DNA from: Kitasatospora phosalacinea
GTDB taxonomy: Bacteria > Actinomycetota > Actinomycetes > Streptomycetales > Streptomycetaceae
NCBI RefSeq assembly: GCF_000716545.1
Contig: NZ_JNWZ01000058.1
Location: forward strand, 1 to 44,188
Reading direction: 5' to 3'
Length of the DNA: 44,188 nucleotides
Under the pieces are notes generated by a model. That model searched no databases. It saw only the letters and a list, made by a program, of their open reading frames with translations, and had not been told where the DNA came from. Made by a program: the position numbers and the translations under genes. Positions 23,673-31,564 of the stretch are shown one piece after another; the first letter of the stretch is position 1, and every line of letters starts with the position of its first letter.

Positions 23673-24857
23673 TCAGTCCAGGGCGCGGGCCCGGCGCAGC
23701 AGGAAGGCGCCGGAGGCGGCGGCCAGGACGGCCATGCAGGCGGTGAAGACCAGGCCCGCGTCGGACAGGCCGAGCGGTCCGTCGAGCAGGCCCACGCCGA
23801 TCACCGGGATCGAGATGCCCAGGTAGGCGACCACGAACAGGGCGGAGAGCACCCCGCCGCGGTGGGCGTCGGGCGCGGCCGCCGCGACCTCGCCGACCGC
23901 GCCGCGCAGCGCCATGCCCTGCCCGGCGCCGCCGACCAGGGCGGCCAGGACGAGCGGGGCGAGGGTGTCGGTGGCGAGCGAGAGGGCGAACAGGCCGAGG
24001 CCGCCGATCAGCACCAGGCAGCCCAGCGGAACCGCCCGCCGCGCGCCCAGCTTCGGCACCAGCAGCTGGCCGCCGGTGGAGGCGAAGAACGCGGTGGCGA
24101 CGATCAGGCCGACCACGGCGTGGTTGCGCACGCCCAGGTTCTCGGCGAGGAACGCGGGGGTGACCGAGGTGAACACCCCCAGCAGCGAGAACCCGGCGAA
24201 CGCGGCGACGGCGGCCGGCACGAACACCCCGCGCACCTCGGCCGGCAGTGACGGCCGGCGGGGCCGCGCGGTGCGCGGGCGGCGGGCCCCGGCCACCGTC
24301 TCCGGCAGCGCGCGCACCACCGCGAAGGACAGCACCAGCAGCACCAGGTGGACGGCGAACGGCAGGGTCAGCGGCCGCGGCGCGTACTGGGCGAGCAGCC
24401 CGGCCAGCAGCGGCCCGCAGCCCAGGCCGCCCATGTTGGCGGCGGTCGCGGCGAAGCCCGCCCGGCCCTTGCGCCCGGGCGGGGCGAGCTCCAGGACGTA
24501 CGCGGTGGCGGTGCCGGTGAACAGGCCCGCGGAGAAGCCCGACAGCAACCGGCCCGCGAACAGCCAGGCCAGGCCCTGCTCGGCGAGGAACGCCACCGCG
24601 CTGGCCGCCGCGAACGCCAGCCCGCACAGCAGCACCGGCCGCCGCCCCACCGCGTCCGAGACGTTCCCGAACAGCAGCAGCACGCCGATCACCCCGAACG
24701 CGTAGACGGCGTACACCACCGTCACCATCAGCTCGGAGAACCCGATCCGCTCCTGGTACAGCCCGTACAGCGGGGTGGGCAGCGTGGTCCCCGCCATGCA
24801 GACGGCGAACGCGGCCGCCGCTCGTAGGTACCCGCTGGGTCGGCGATCTGTCACCAC
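23673..24857 (-). CDS. MFS transporter (drug-exporter type)
   Basis: About 394 residues and twelve predicted membrane segments. I place the start at the tandem GTG codons 24857/24854, just before TDRRPSGYLRAAAAFAV; a longer frame to 24953 begins with low-complexity sequence overlapping the neighbour's promoter. The first segment TTLPTPLYGLYQERIGFSEL and the MFS loop-2/3 motif FGNVSDAVGRRPVLL (about 69-83) are clear; the second-half equivalent is LLVPKLGARRAVPL. The family exports small hydrophobic compounds using the proton gradient. The substrate is unknown. It is divergent from a small LapA-like gene, with 110 bp between starts. Confidence 0.9.
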   Translation of the reverse strand: MVTDRRPSGYLRAAAAFAVCMAGTTLPTPLYGLYQERIGFSELMVTVVYAVYAFGVIGVLLLFGNVSDAVGRRPVLLCGLAFAAASAVAFLAEQGLAWLFAGRLLSGFSAGLFTGTATAYVLELAPPGRKGRAGFAATAANMGGLGCGPLLAGLLAQYAPRPLTLPFAVHLVLLVLSFAVVRALPETVAGARRPRTARPRRPSLPAEVRGVFVPAAVAAFAGFSLLGVFTSVTPAFLAENLGVRNHAVVGLIVATAFFASTGGQLLVPKLGARRAVPLGCLVLIGGLGLFALSLATDTLAPLVLAALVGGAGQGMALRGAVGEVAAAAPDAHRGGVLSALFVVAYLGISIPVIGVGLLDGPLGLSDAGLVFTACMAVLAAASGAFLLRRARALD

Positions 24858-24954
24858 CCCACCGTAGGCAGCGCGCCGGGCCTTCGCTCCCCCCGCCCGG
24901 CCGGTGGGGGCCGCCCGGGTCGGATCCCGGCGGGCCGAACCGGGGCGTTCCACA

Positions 24955-24960
24955 CATAAT
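24955..24960 (+). promoter_or_regulatory. -10 element CATAAT of a probable leaderless promoter
   Basis: CATAAT ends 7 bp before the ATG at 24968, the spacing expected when transcription starts at the start codon. No good -35 hexamer is seen upstream. Confidence 0.45.
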
Positions 24961-24967
24961 GGGCCGT

Positions 24968-25222
24968 ATGGCTGACAAGACGAACAGCGCGGACCGGCCG
25001 GCCTCGGTCACCGTCGGCGGCCGCAACGTGCGCATGAGGACCATCGCGTTCCTGGTGCTCGGCGTGCTGGCGGTCTGGTTCATCGCCGCGAACACCGCCT
25101 CCGTGAAGATCCGGCTGTGGATCCCCACCGTCACCCTGCCGCTGTGGCTGGTGCTGCTGGTCACCCTGCTGGTCGGCGCCGCCCTCGGCTGGCTGCTGGC
25201 CCGCCGCCGCGCCCGGGGCTGA
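24968..25222 (+). CDS. LapA-domain (DUF1049) small membrane protein
   Basis: 84 residues from the ATG at 24968; an in-frame ATG at 24959 overlaps the -10-like CATAAT and is less likely. There are two membrane segments: TIAFLVLGVLAVWFIAANTA and LPLWLVLLVTLLVGAALGWL, separated by the typical SVKIRLWIPTVT strand, and a basic C-terminus (ARRRARG). This is the LapA/YciS-like fold, an inner-membrane protein of unclear role in actinobacteria. The short upstream region suggests a leaderless mRNA. Confidence 0.85.
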   Translation: MADKTNSADRPASVTVGGRNVRMRTIAFLVLGVLAVWFIAANTASVKIRLWIPTVTLPLWLVLLVTLLVGAALGWLLARRRARG

Positions 25223-25492
25223 CGACCGAGGGGCCGATGACCGAGGGGCCGACGGTCGTGGAGTCCGGCGCGCTCCGCACCGCCGTGCCACCCGCACCGC
25301 CGCGCGCCCGGGTTCCCCGTCCAGGAGGTGACCCCCGGCGGGCGCCCGACTCCCACCGCGCGCTGATGTTCGCCGGCCGCGTTCGGCGGCGCCGGAGCTA
25401 CGCCTCGTCCCGGGACTTCTTCATCGATGCTGGTGCCGTGGTGGAGAAGGCACCCGGTGGCACGTGGGCGGGGGCGTCACTCCGTTCGGTGC

Positions 25493-26041
25493 TCAGTCGC
25501 CGGGGTGCGCCATCGTGTCGATGGCGATGACGGCGGCCAGCACGGTCGCGTGGTCGGCGTCCGGGCCGACGTCGATGCCGTAGGTGTCGCGCATCCGGAA
25601 CCACTTCTTCGACACTTCCGCCACTTTGACGCCGTCGTTCTCGATGCTGTACTCGTGGTCGAGGACGTTGCCGTGGACGGCGAGGTCGGGGCCGTCCGGC
25701 TGTTCGATGTGCCAGCGGTCGCGCAGGGGGTTGACGAGGGCCTTCTTGACCATGGCGATGCGGTTGCCGTCGGCGTCCTCGATCTCCATGGAGTCCTTGA
25801 TCCGCAGGGGGCGGCTCTGCACGGTGGCGACGCGGCGGCCGGTGCGGTCCTCGATGTGGAAGGTCTTGCGCATCCGCAGGGCCTTGCCGTCGACCTTGTA
25901 GACGTGTTCGCCGGCGTCGTCGTCGATCCAGTAGTCGTCCCCGAGGGCGAGGACCTTCTGCTGCAGGCGGTAGCGGGTGACCCCGTCCCCGTGCTCGAAA
26001 GCGCGGTTGGCCTGGTGGCGGGCGCGTCGTTCCTCGAACAT
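25493..26041 (-). CDS. LURP-one-related (tubby C-terminal-like) protein
   Basis: 182 residues from the ATG at 26041, with aggaaggacgccggg directly upstream; longer frames start in low-complexity sequence. The body repeats a strand pattern typical of LURP-one-related/tubby-like proteins: RYRLQQKVLALGDDYWIDDD, VYKVDGKALRMRKTFHIEDR, VATVQSRPLRIKDSMEIEDA, then MVKKALVNPLRDRWHIEQ and a C-terminal HATVLAAVIAIDTMA helix. No signal peptide or membrane segment is seen. The fold binds membrane lipids or DNA in some members; the bacterial role is unknown. It is convergent with the LapA-like gene; an intrinsic hairpin lies upstream at 26085. Confidence 0.88.
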   Translation of the reverse strand: MFEERRARHQANRAFEHGDGVTRYRLQQKVLALGDDYWIDDDAGEHVYKVDGKALRMRKTFHIEDRTGRRVATVQSRPLRIKDSMEIEDADGNRIAMVKKALVNPLRDRWHIEQPDGPDLAVHGNVLDHEYSIENDGVKVAEVSKKWFRMRDTYGIDVGPDADHATVLAAVIAIDTMAHPGD

Positions 26042-26084
26042 CCCGGCGTCCTTCCTGGTCGTGCGGCGGTGCGGGTGGCACGGC

Positions 26085-26143
26085 GGTACGGAGAACGGAC
26101 GCCGCACCGTCCAGGGGTGCGGCGTCCGTCCGCCCTTCGTACC
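26085..26143. terminator. Long two-step hairpin
   Basis: A 14-bp perfect stem (acggacgccgcacc at 26095-26108 with 26116-26129) and a 6-bp outer stem (ggtacg/cgtacc) form a 59-nt hairpin upstream of the LURP-like gene. It probably terminates transcription arriving from the decayed CBM13 gene on the same strand. Confidence 0.6.
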
Positions 26144-26269
26144 CCCGTGCGCGCGCCCCCGCATCTTTTCGGCGGGAACGGGCGGGCGGGTCGAAGGGCC
26201 CGGGCCGGCCTTCGGGGGCCGGTCACGGGGACGGGCTGCCTCTTCCCACCGAGACCGCACCGGGTCGGA

Positions 26270-26665
26270 TCACGCCCGGGACCACCGCTGGTTGGCGTTG
26301 CCGAACGGGGTCCACAGCTGGACGCGTGACCCGTTGGCCGTCGCCCAGTCGACGACGTCGATCACCAGTCCGTTGGAGTGGTTGGCCACGGAGCCGTCCA
26401 GCCGGACCTGCCACTGCTGGCTGGCCCGGCCACCCGCAGTTCGCCGACGGCGGTCCGCGTGATCATCTGGTTGGCGTTGCCGGAGCAGTCCCAGATCTGC
26501 ACCTGGACGCCGGTCTGGCCGTTCGGCACGTCCAGGCAGCGGCCGGAGTCGGCGCCCTTCAGGGTGAAGGGCGCGTCGGTGAGCTGCGGCTCGCGCACGA
26601 GCCGCCATTCTTGGGAGTCGTCCGCCGAGGCGTCGGCGGAGGCGTTGACCGCGGGCTCCACGTCG
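26270..26665 (-). pseudogene. Frameshifted CBM13 (ricin B-type lectin) remnant
   Basis: Two minus-strand frames carry consecutive parts of one beta-trefoil domain. The first gives QEWRLVREPQLTDAPFTLKG, SGRCLDVPNGQTGVQVQIWD and CSGNANQMITRTAVGELRV. The second continues with SQQWQVRLDGSVANHSNGLV, IDVVDWATANGSRVQLWTPF and GNANQRWSRA-stop. The switch falls near 26430, so a frameshift separates them. Only the C-terminal lectin module of a presumably larger secreted glycoside hydrolase is left; the 5' part ends abruptly near 26665, where a plus-strand permease remnant begins. The QxW repeats and Cys pair are clear. Confidence 0.8.
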
Positions 26666-26669
26666 ACGG

Positions 26670-26781
26670 CCGCGCCAGCGCCGTCGCCACCATCCTCGTG
26701 CTGATCGGCCTCGGGCTGTCGCTGCTCACCACCCGGCTGTCGGGCTTCACCCGAATGGACAGCCAGCAGGAGGGCATGTGA
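26670..26781 (+). pseudogene. 3' remnant of a sugar ABC-transporter permease gene
   Basis: The plus-strand frame ends GRASAVATILVLIGLGLSLL then TTRLSGFTRMDSQQEGM-stop: the last transmembrane segment and cytoplasmic tail of a MalF-type permease. Its stop (TGA 26779-26781) overlaps the GTG of the next permease by 4 bp, the usual arrangement in such operons. Nothing upstream in this frame continues the permease; instead the sequence becomes the antisense of the CBM13 remnant. At least 250 codons of this permease, and the expected solute-binding gene, are therefore gone. Confidence 0.75.
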
Positions 26782-27689
26782 ACACCACCGGAGTGGGCTC
26801 CGCGGTGCCCCGGGTCCGTGCCCGCGACCGGCGGAGGGCCGTCACCCGGTCGGTCCGGCCGGGGCGGGCGGCCGCCGGCGCGTGGCGCCTGGTCACGGGC
26901 GGCGCCGTGCTCATCTGGACCGCGCTCGTCGTCGTCCCCGTGTACTGGGTGGTGGTGACCAGCCTGCGCACCCGCGCGGAGTTCGTCACCAGCGACCCGC
27001 TGTCGTTCCCGCACAGTCCGACGTTCGCCAACTACGGCACGGTGCTGGACAGCGGCTTCCTCACCTACCTGCTCAACAGCGTCGTGGTCACGGCGGCCAC
27101 CGTCGTGCTGACCGTCGCCGCCGCGCTGATGGCCGCCTTCGCGATCGTCCGGTACAGCGAGCGCTGGTCGCGCACGCTCTTCCAGCTGTTCCTGCTCGGC
27201 CTGGCGATCCCGCTCCAGGCGGTGATCATCCCGGTCTACCTGCTGATCATCCGGCTGCAGTTGTACGACAGCCTCGCCGCGATCGTCCTGCCGTCGGTGG
27301 CGTTCGCCCTGCCGCTCATGGTGATGATCCTGGTCAGCTTCCTGCGCGACGTGCCGCGCTCGCTGTTCGAGGCGATGATCGTGGACGGCGCCGGGGACTG
27401 GCGCATGCTGTGGTCGCTCGCGATGCCGCTGGCCCGGCCCGCGCTGATGACCGTCGCCGTCTACGACGCGCTCCAGGTGTGGAACGCCTTCCTGTTCCCG
27501 CTCATCCTCACCCAGAGCGAGGACAAGTCCGTGCTGCCGCTCGCCCTGACCCTCTACCGCGGGCAGTTCGGCATCGACGTGCCCTCGACCATGGCCGCCG
27601 TGGTGCTCTCCATGCTGCCCGTGTTCCTGGTCTTCGTCCTGGCCCGGCGCCAGCTCGTCGCGGGCCTCACCGCCGGATTCTCCAAGTGA
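26778..27689 (+). CDS. Carbohydrate ABC transporter permease (MalG/CUT1 type)
   Basis: 303 residues; the GTG at 26778 overlaps the stop of the truncated upstream permease. A basic N-terminus is followed by six membrane segments (for example GGAVLIWTALVVVPVYWVVV and LFQLFLLGLAIPLQAVIIPV). The EAA loop EAMIVDGAGDWRMLWSLAMP (about 200-219), which contacts the ATPase, is intact. It belongs to the CUT1 family importing oligosaccharides, normally as a heterodimer with a MalF partner. The partner and the solute-binding protein are missing here, so import by this locus is doubtful unless partners are encoded elsewhere. It precedes a GH3 glycosidase that would process the imported sugar. Confidence 0.92.
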   Translation: MNTTGVGSAVPRVRARDRRRAVTRSVRPGRAAAGAWRLVTGGAVLIWTALVVVPVYWVVVTSLRTRAEFVTSDPLSFPHSPTFANYGTVLDSGFLTYLLNSVVVTAATVVLTVAAALMAAFAIVRYSERWSRTLFQLFLLGLAIPLQAVIIPVYLLIIRLQLYDSLAAIVLPSVAFALPLMVMILVSFLRDVPRSLFEAMIVDGAGDWRMLWSLAMPLARPALMTVAVYDALQVWNAFLFPLILTQSEDKSVLPLALTLYRGQFGIDVPSTMAAVVLSMLPVFLVFVLARRQLVAGLTAGFSK

Positions 27690-27822
27690 CCCGGTAGGCC
27701 CGGGCGCACCGCCGCCGACCACCGGCCCCGCAACACCGACCCCTCCACCCGTCGTTGCCGTGACGGCCCGCCGCGAGACGGACCGTCCGGCACCCCGTGC
27801 CACGCATCCCAAGGAAACGTCG

Positions 27823-30183
27823 ATGACGACCACCACGCCGCACCAAGGCGACCTCCCCGCGGCGGGAGGCGACCGCCCCTGGGCGGACCCGACCCTGCCG
27901 ACCGGCGCGCGCGTCGAGGCCCTGCTCGCCGAGCTCACCACCGCCGAGAAGGTCGCCCAACTCTCCAGCGCCTGGGAGGACGTGGAACCCTCCGGCCCCG
28001 AAGTCGCCCCCGGCACCAGCCTGTTCGGCAAGGTCGGCGACCTCGCCGACACCGCCGCCCACGGCCTCGGGCAGTTCACCCGCCCGTACGGGACGGTGCC
28101 GCGCGCCGCCGTCGAGCACGCCCGCCTGCTGGCCGAGCGCCAGCGCCAGGTCACCGCCCAGAACCGGCTCGGCATCCCCGCCATGGCGCACGAGGAGTGC
28201 CTGACCGGGTTCACCACCTACGGCGCGACGATCTACCCCACCTCGCTGGGCATGGCCGCGACCTTCGACCCCGACCTGATCGGCCGCATCGGCCGGGCCA
28301 TCGGCGCGGACCTCGCGGAGTGCGGCGTCCACCAGGGCCTGGCCCCCGTCGTCGACGTCATCCGCGACTACCGGTGGGGCCGCTGCGAGGAGACCTACGG
28401 CGAGGACCCGCACCTGGTCGGCGAGATCGCCGAGGCATACGTCCTGGGCGTCCAGAGCCAGGGCGTGATCGCCACCCTCAAGCACTTCGCCGGGTACTCC
28501 GCCTCCACCGGCGGACGCAACCACGCCCCCGTCGCCGTCGGACCGCGCGAGTTCGCCGACGTGGTCCTGCCGCCCTTCGAACGGCTGGTGGCCGCCGGTG
28601 TCGGCTCGGTGATGAACTCCTACGCCGAGATCGACGGCGAGGCGCCCGCCGCCAGCGAACGGCTGCTCACCGGCGTCCTGCGCGACCGGTGGGGCTTCGA
28701 GGGGACGGTCGTCTCCGACTACTGGTCACTGCCCTTCCTGGTCACGGCGCACCGCGTGGCCGCGGACCTCGCCGCCGCGGGCGTGCTCGCCCTGCGGGCC
28801 GACCTGGACGTCGAACTCCCCGACCAGCGCGGCTTCGGCGCGGCGCTGCTGGCCGCCGTCGAACGCGGCGAGGCCGACGCGGCGGACCTCGACCGCGCCG
28901 TGCGGCGGGTACTGCGGCAGAAGGTCGAACTCGGGCTGTGCGACCCCGACTGGGACCCCCGCCCACCGGGGCTGCGGGCCGGCGCGATCGACCTCGACAA
29001 GCCCGCCAACCGCCTGCTCGCCCGCGAAGCGGCCCGCTCCAGCGCCGTCCTGCTGGCCAACGACGGCGCGCTGCCGCTGCCGGCGGCCGGCCGGATCGCC
29101 GTGATCGGCCCGTGCGCCGACGACGTGCGCACCATGTTCGGCTGCTACAGCTTCCCCAACCACGTGCTCTCCGAGCGCGACGACCTCGGCAACGGGGTGG
29201 AGGCCGTCTCGCTGCGCGCGGCCCTGGTCGACGAACTCCCGCACGTCAGATGGGAGTTCGAGACCGGCTGTCCGATCCGGGAGACCGACCGCTCCGGCAT
29301 CGCGGCAGCGGCCGAGGCCGCCGCCCGCGCGGACACCGCCGTGCTGGTCGTGGGCGACAAGCCCGGCATGTTCGGCATCGGCACCTCCGGAGAGGGCTGC
29401 GACGTCGAGGACCTGCGCCTGCCGGGCGTCCAGGAGGAACTCGTCGAAGCGGTGCTCGCCACCGGCACCCCGACCGTCCTGGTCGTCAACAGCGGCCGGC
29501 CGTACGCCGTCGGCAGGTTCCAGGACACCGCCGCCGCCATGGTGCAGGTCTTCCTGCCCGGCGAGGAAGGCGGCCGGGCCGTGGCCGAACTCCTCTCCGG
29601 CCGGGCCGACTTCACCGGAAAGCTGCCCGTGCAGATCCCGCGCACCGACGGCGGCCAGCCCTACACCTACCTGCACCCGCCGCTCGCCGACCGGCAGAGC
29701 GCCCTGTCCAACCTCGACCCCACGCCCGCGTTCCCGTTCGGGCACGGCCTGTCCTACACCACCTTCGCGTTCGACGACCTGACGCTCGACCGGGACGAGG
29801 TGCCCACCGACGGCCGGTTCACCGCCTCCGTCCGGGTGCGCAACACCGGCTCCCGTCCCGGCGCCGAGACCGTGCAGCTCTACGCGGTCGACCCGGTCGC
29901 CCAGGTCACCCGGCCCGTCCGGGCCCTGCTGGCCTTCGCCAAGGTCCCCCTGGCCCCCGGGGAGGAGGCGGTGGTCCGCTTCGACGTCCACACCGACCGG
30001 CTGGCCTTCACCGGACTGGACGGCCGGATCGTCGAACCGGGCGAGATCGTCCTGCACGCGGGCGCCTCCAGCGGAGACACCCCGCTGCGGACCTCGCTCC
30101 ACCTCACCGGTCGGCAGCGCGACGCGACCGTCCTGCACCACTTCGGCGCCCGCACCACGGTGGAACGCCCCGCGGAGCACTGA
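27823..30183 (+). CDS. GH3 beta-glycosidase (beta-glucosidase / beta-xylosidase type)
   Basis: 786 residues from the ATG at 27823 (aaggaaacg upstream); no signal peptide, so cytoplasmic. The N-terminal GH3 barrel includes PAMAHEECLTGF, KHFAGYSASTGGRNHAPV and the nucleophile Asp in GTVVSDYW (about residue 299). The GH3 C-terminal domain has ARSSAVLLANDGALPLP, DTAVLVVGDKPGMFG and SGEGCDVEDLRLPGVQ, followed by a fibronectin-III-like domain from about 680 (AETVQLYAVDPVAQVTRPVR). It should remove terminal glucose or xylose from imported oligosaccharides. It sits 133 bp after a CUT1 permease whose partners are deleted; it is probably expressed with what remains of that operon. The exact sugar cannot be told. 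Confidence 0.93.
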   Translation: MTTTTPHQGDLPAAGGDRPWADPTLPTGARVEALLAELTTAEKVAQLSSAWEDVEPSGPEVAPGTSLFGKVGDLADTAAHGLGQFTRPYGTVPRAAVEHARLLAERQRQVTAQNRLGIPAMAHEECLTGFTTYGATIYPTSLGMAATFDPDLIGRIGRAIGADLAECGVHQGLAPVVDVIRDYRWGRCEETYGEDPHLVGEIAEAYVLGVQSQGVIATLKHFAGYSASTGGRNHAPVAVGPREFADVVLPPFERLVAAGVGSVMNSYAEIDGEAPAASERLLTGVLRDRWGFEGTVVSDYWSLPFLVTAHRVAADLAAAGVLALRADLDVELPDQRGFGAALLAAVERGEADAADLDRAVRRVLRQKVELGLCDPDWDPRPPGLRAGAIDLDKPANRLLAREAARSSAVLLANDGALPLPAAGRIAVIGPCADDVRTMFGCYSFPNHVLSERDDLGNGVEAVSLRAALVDELPHVRWEFETGCPIRETDRSGIAAAAEAAARADTAVLVVGDKPGMFGIGTSGEGCDVEDLRLPGVQEELVEAVLATGTPTVLVVNSGRPYAVGRFQDTAAAMVQVFLPGEEGGRAVAELLSGRADFTGKLPVQIPRTDGGQPYTYLHPPLADRQSALSNLDPTPAFPFGHGLSYTTFAFDDLTLDRDEVPTDGRFTASVRVRNTGSRPGAETVQLYAVDPVAQVTRPVRALLAFAKVPLAPGEEAVVRFDVHTDRLAFTGLDGRIVEPGEIVLHAGASSGDTPLRTSLHLTGRQRDATVLHHFGARTTVERPAEH

Positions 30184-30203
30184 CGGGACCCGGACCCCGA
30201 GCA

Positions 30204-30237
30204 GGGGCGGCACCGCCGGTGACGGCGGCGCCGCCCC
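30204..30237. terminator. Terminator after the GH3 gene
   Basis: A 15-bp stem with one mismatch (ggggcggcaccgccg at 30204-30218 with 30223-30237) and a 4-nt loop lies 20 bp after the GH3 stop. The following 200 bp to the next gene show nothing I can identify. Confidence 0.8.
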
Positions 30238-30437
30238 GCCCGCGTCCCCTGGGCCGACAGGCGGCGGACGCGACCTCCGGCGTCAAGGCGGTCAACGGCA
30301 CGCCCGACGGCGAGGAGGTGACGTCCGGCACCACCGAGGCCCTCTGCGCGCTCGTCCCCGGCCCCACCTGCTCAAGCGGCTGTGGGCGCGCGACGAGCGG
30401 GGCGGGAGCGCGCCGGGGTGCGCGGTGGTGCCGGGGC

Positions 30438-31346
30438 TCAGGGGCGGTCCGGGGGCGTCCGGCCAGCCGGTCGGGGGTCGGCGGCCTCGGCCTCGCGGGT
30501 GGCGGCCCAGGTGGCGAGCAGGCGCAGGGCCTGCTCGGAGGGGGAGCCGGGTTCGGCGGTGTAGACGGTGAGGGTGAGGTCGGGGTCGGCGGTCAGTTGC
30601 AGGCCCTCGTAGGCGAGGGTGAGGTCGCCGACGGCCGGGTGGTGGAAGCGCTTGGTGCCGGTGCCGTGGTGGCGGACGTCGTGGGCGCCCCAGCGGACGC
30701 GGAACTCCTCGCTGCGGGTGGACAGTTCGCCGACCAGGTCGTGCAGGTCCTTGTCGTGCGGGTCGCGGCCGGCCTCGGTGCGCAGGATGGCGACGGTGAT
30801 GTCGGCGGCCGGCTCCCAGTCGGGGTAGAAGCGGCGGGAGGCGGGGTCGAGGAACTGGAACCGGGCCAGGTTGTGCTGGTTGCCGGGGGCGGCGTAGACG
30901 TCGGCGTAGAAGGCGCGGGCGAGCTGGTTGGCGGCGAGCAGGTCCATCCGGCCGTTGCGGACGAAGGCGGGCCCGGCGGTGACGGCGTCGAGCATCCACT
31001 GCAGGCTGGGACGCGCCGTCCACTGCCGGGTGGTGCGGCGGCGGGGGCGGGCCAGGGTGTCGGAGCCGTCGGCGGCCTGGGCGAGGTGCAGCAGGTGGGC
31101 GCGTTCGGCGTCGTCGAGCTGCAGGGCCCGGGCGAGGGCCTCCAGGACGGCCGGGGAGGCCCCGGCCAGGTTGCCGCGCTCCAGCTTGGCGTAGTACTCG
31201 ACGCTGAGGTCCGCCAGCGCGGCGACCTCGCTGCGGCGCAGGCCGGGCACCCGGCGGCGGGGGCCGGCGGGCATGCCCGCCCGTTCGGGGGTGATCTTGG
31301 CGCGCCGCGAGGTGAGGAACTCGCGGACCTCCTGGCTGTTGTTCAC
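30438..31346 (-). CDS. MltR/MmyB-like XRE-family regulator
   Basis: 302 residues; GTG start at 31346. The N-terminal HTH (MNNSQEVREFLTSRRAKITP, GLRRSEVAALADLSVEYYAK and LERGNLAGASPAVLEALARA) is XRE type. Residues about 105-275 are the MmyB-like ligand-binding domain (RPSLQWMLDAVTAGPAFVRN, ADITVAILRTEAGRDPHDKD, TKRFHHPAVGDLTLAYEGLQ). Actinobacterial regulators of this MltR family are known to lie divergently from SDR oxidoreductase genes and some bind fatty acids. Here the divergent set is ADH, cyclophilin-like lipoprotein, SDR, CMD-like and cupin. A perfect palindrome at 31378-31402 between them is the likely operator. Confidence 0.92.
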   Translation of the reverse strand: MNNSQEVREFLTSRRAKITPERAGMPAGPRRRVPGLRRSEVAALADLSVEYYAKLERGNLAGASPAVLEALARALQLDDAERAHLLHLAQAADGSDTLARPRRRTTRQWTARPSLQWMLDAVTAGPAFVRNGRMDLLAANQLARAFYADVYAAPGNQHNLARFQFLDPASRRFYPDWEPAADITVAILRTEAGRDPHDKDLHDLVGELSTRSEEFRVRWGAHDVRHHGTGTKRFHHPAVGDLTLAYEGLQLTADPDLTLTVYTAEPGSPSEQALRLLATWAATREAEAADPRPAGRTPPDRP

Positions 31347-31377
31347 GCCTTTGACGGTACGACGTGTCCGGCCCGGG

Positions 31378-31402
31378 AGGGGTGTACCGGCGGTACACCC
31401 CT
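31378..31402. promoter_or_regulatory. 25-bp perfect palindromic operator (MltR site)
   Basis: Twelve-bp arms, AGGGGTGTACCG and its complement, surround a single G. It lies 32 bp upstream of the regulator's GTG and about 160 bp before the ADH start. Length and symmetry are far beyond chance, and its position suits control of both directions by the adjacent regulator. Confidence 0.8.
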
Positions 31403-31564
31403 CACCGGTGACTCGCTGCGCGAACGGAGTGCGGGTTTGCTGGATGGCGTGGGCTTCCGAGCGCCGTCCTCGACAGGGCGGCCCAAGGCCCCTTCCTGTC
31501 CGACCCGCACCCGGCGGTGGCCGGCACCCCCGGCTCCGCTCCTGGAACGTGAAGGAATCCCCTG

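Noticed and set aside
20517..24251. A 1244-residue plus-strand frame spanning the FAD oxidase, esterase and MFS genes
   Set aside because: It is an Arg/Gly/Pro-rich shadow that crosses three well-supported genes on both strands.
24858..24953. Longer start for the MFS transporter
   Set aside because: The extra ~32 residues are Arg/Ala/Pro-rich and would overlap the promoter region of the divergent LapA-like gene.
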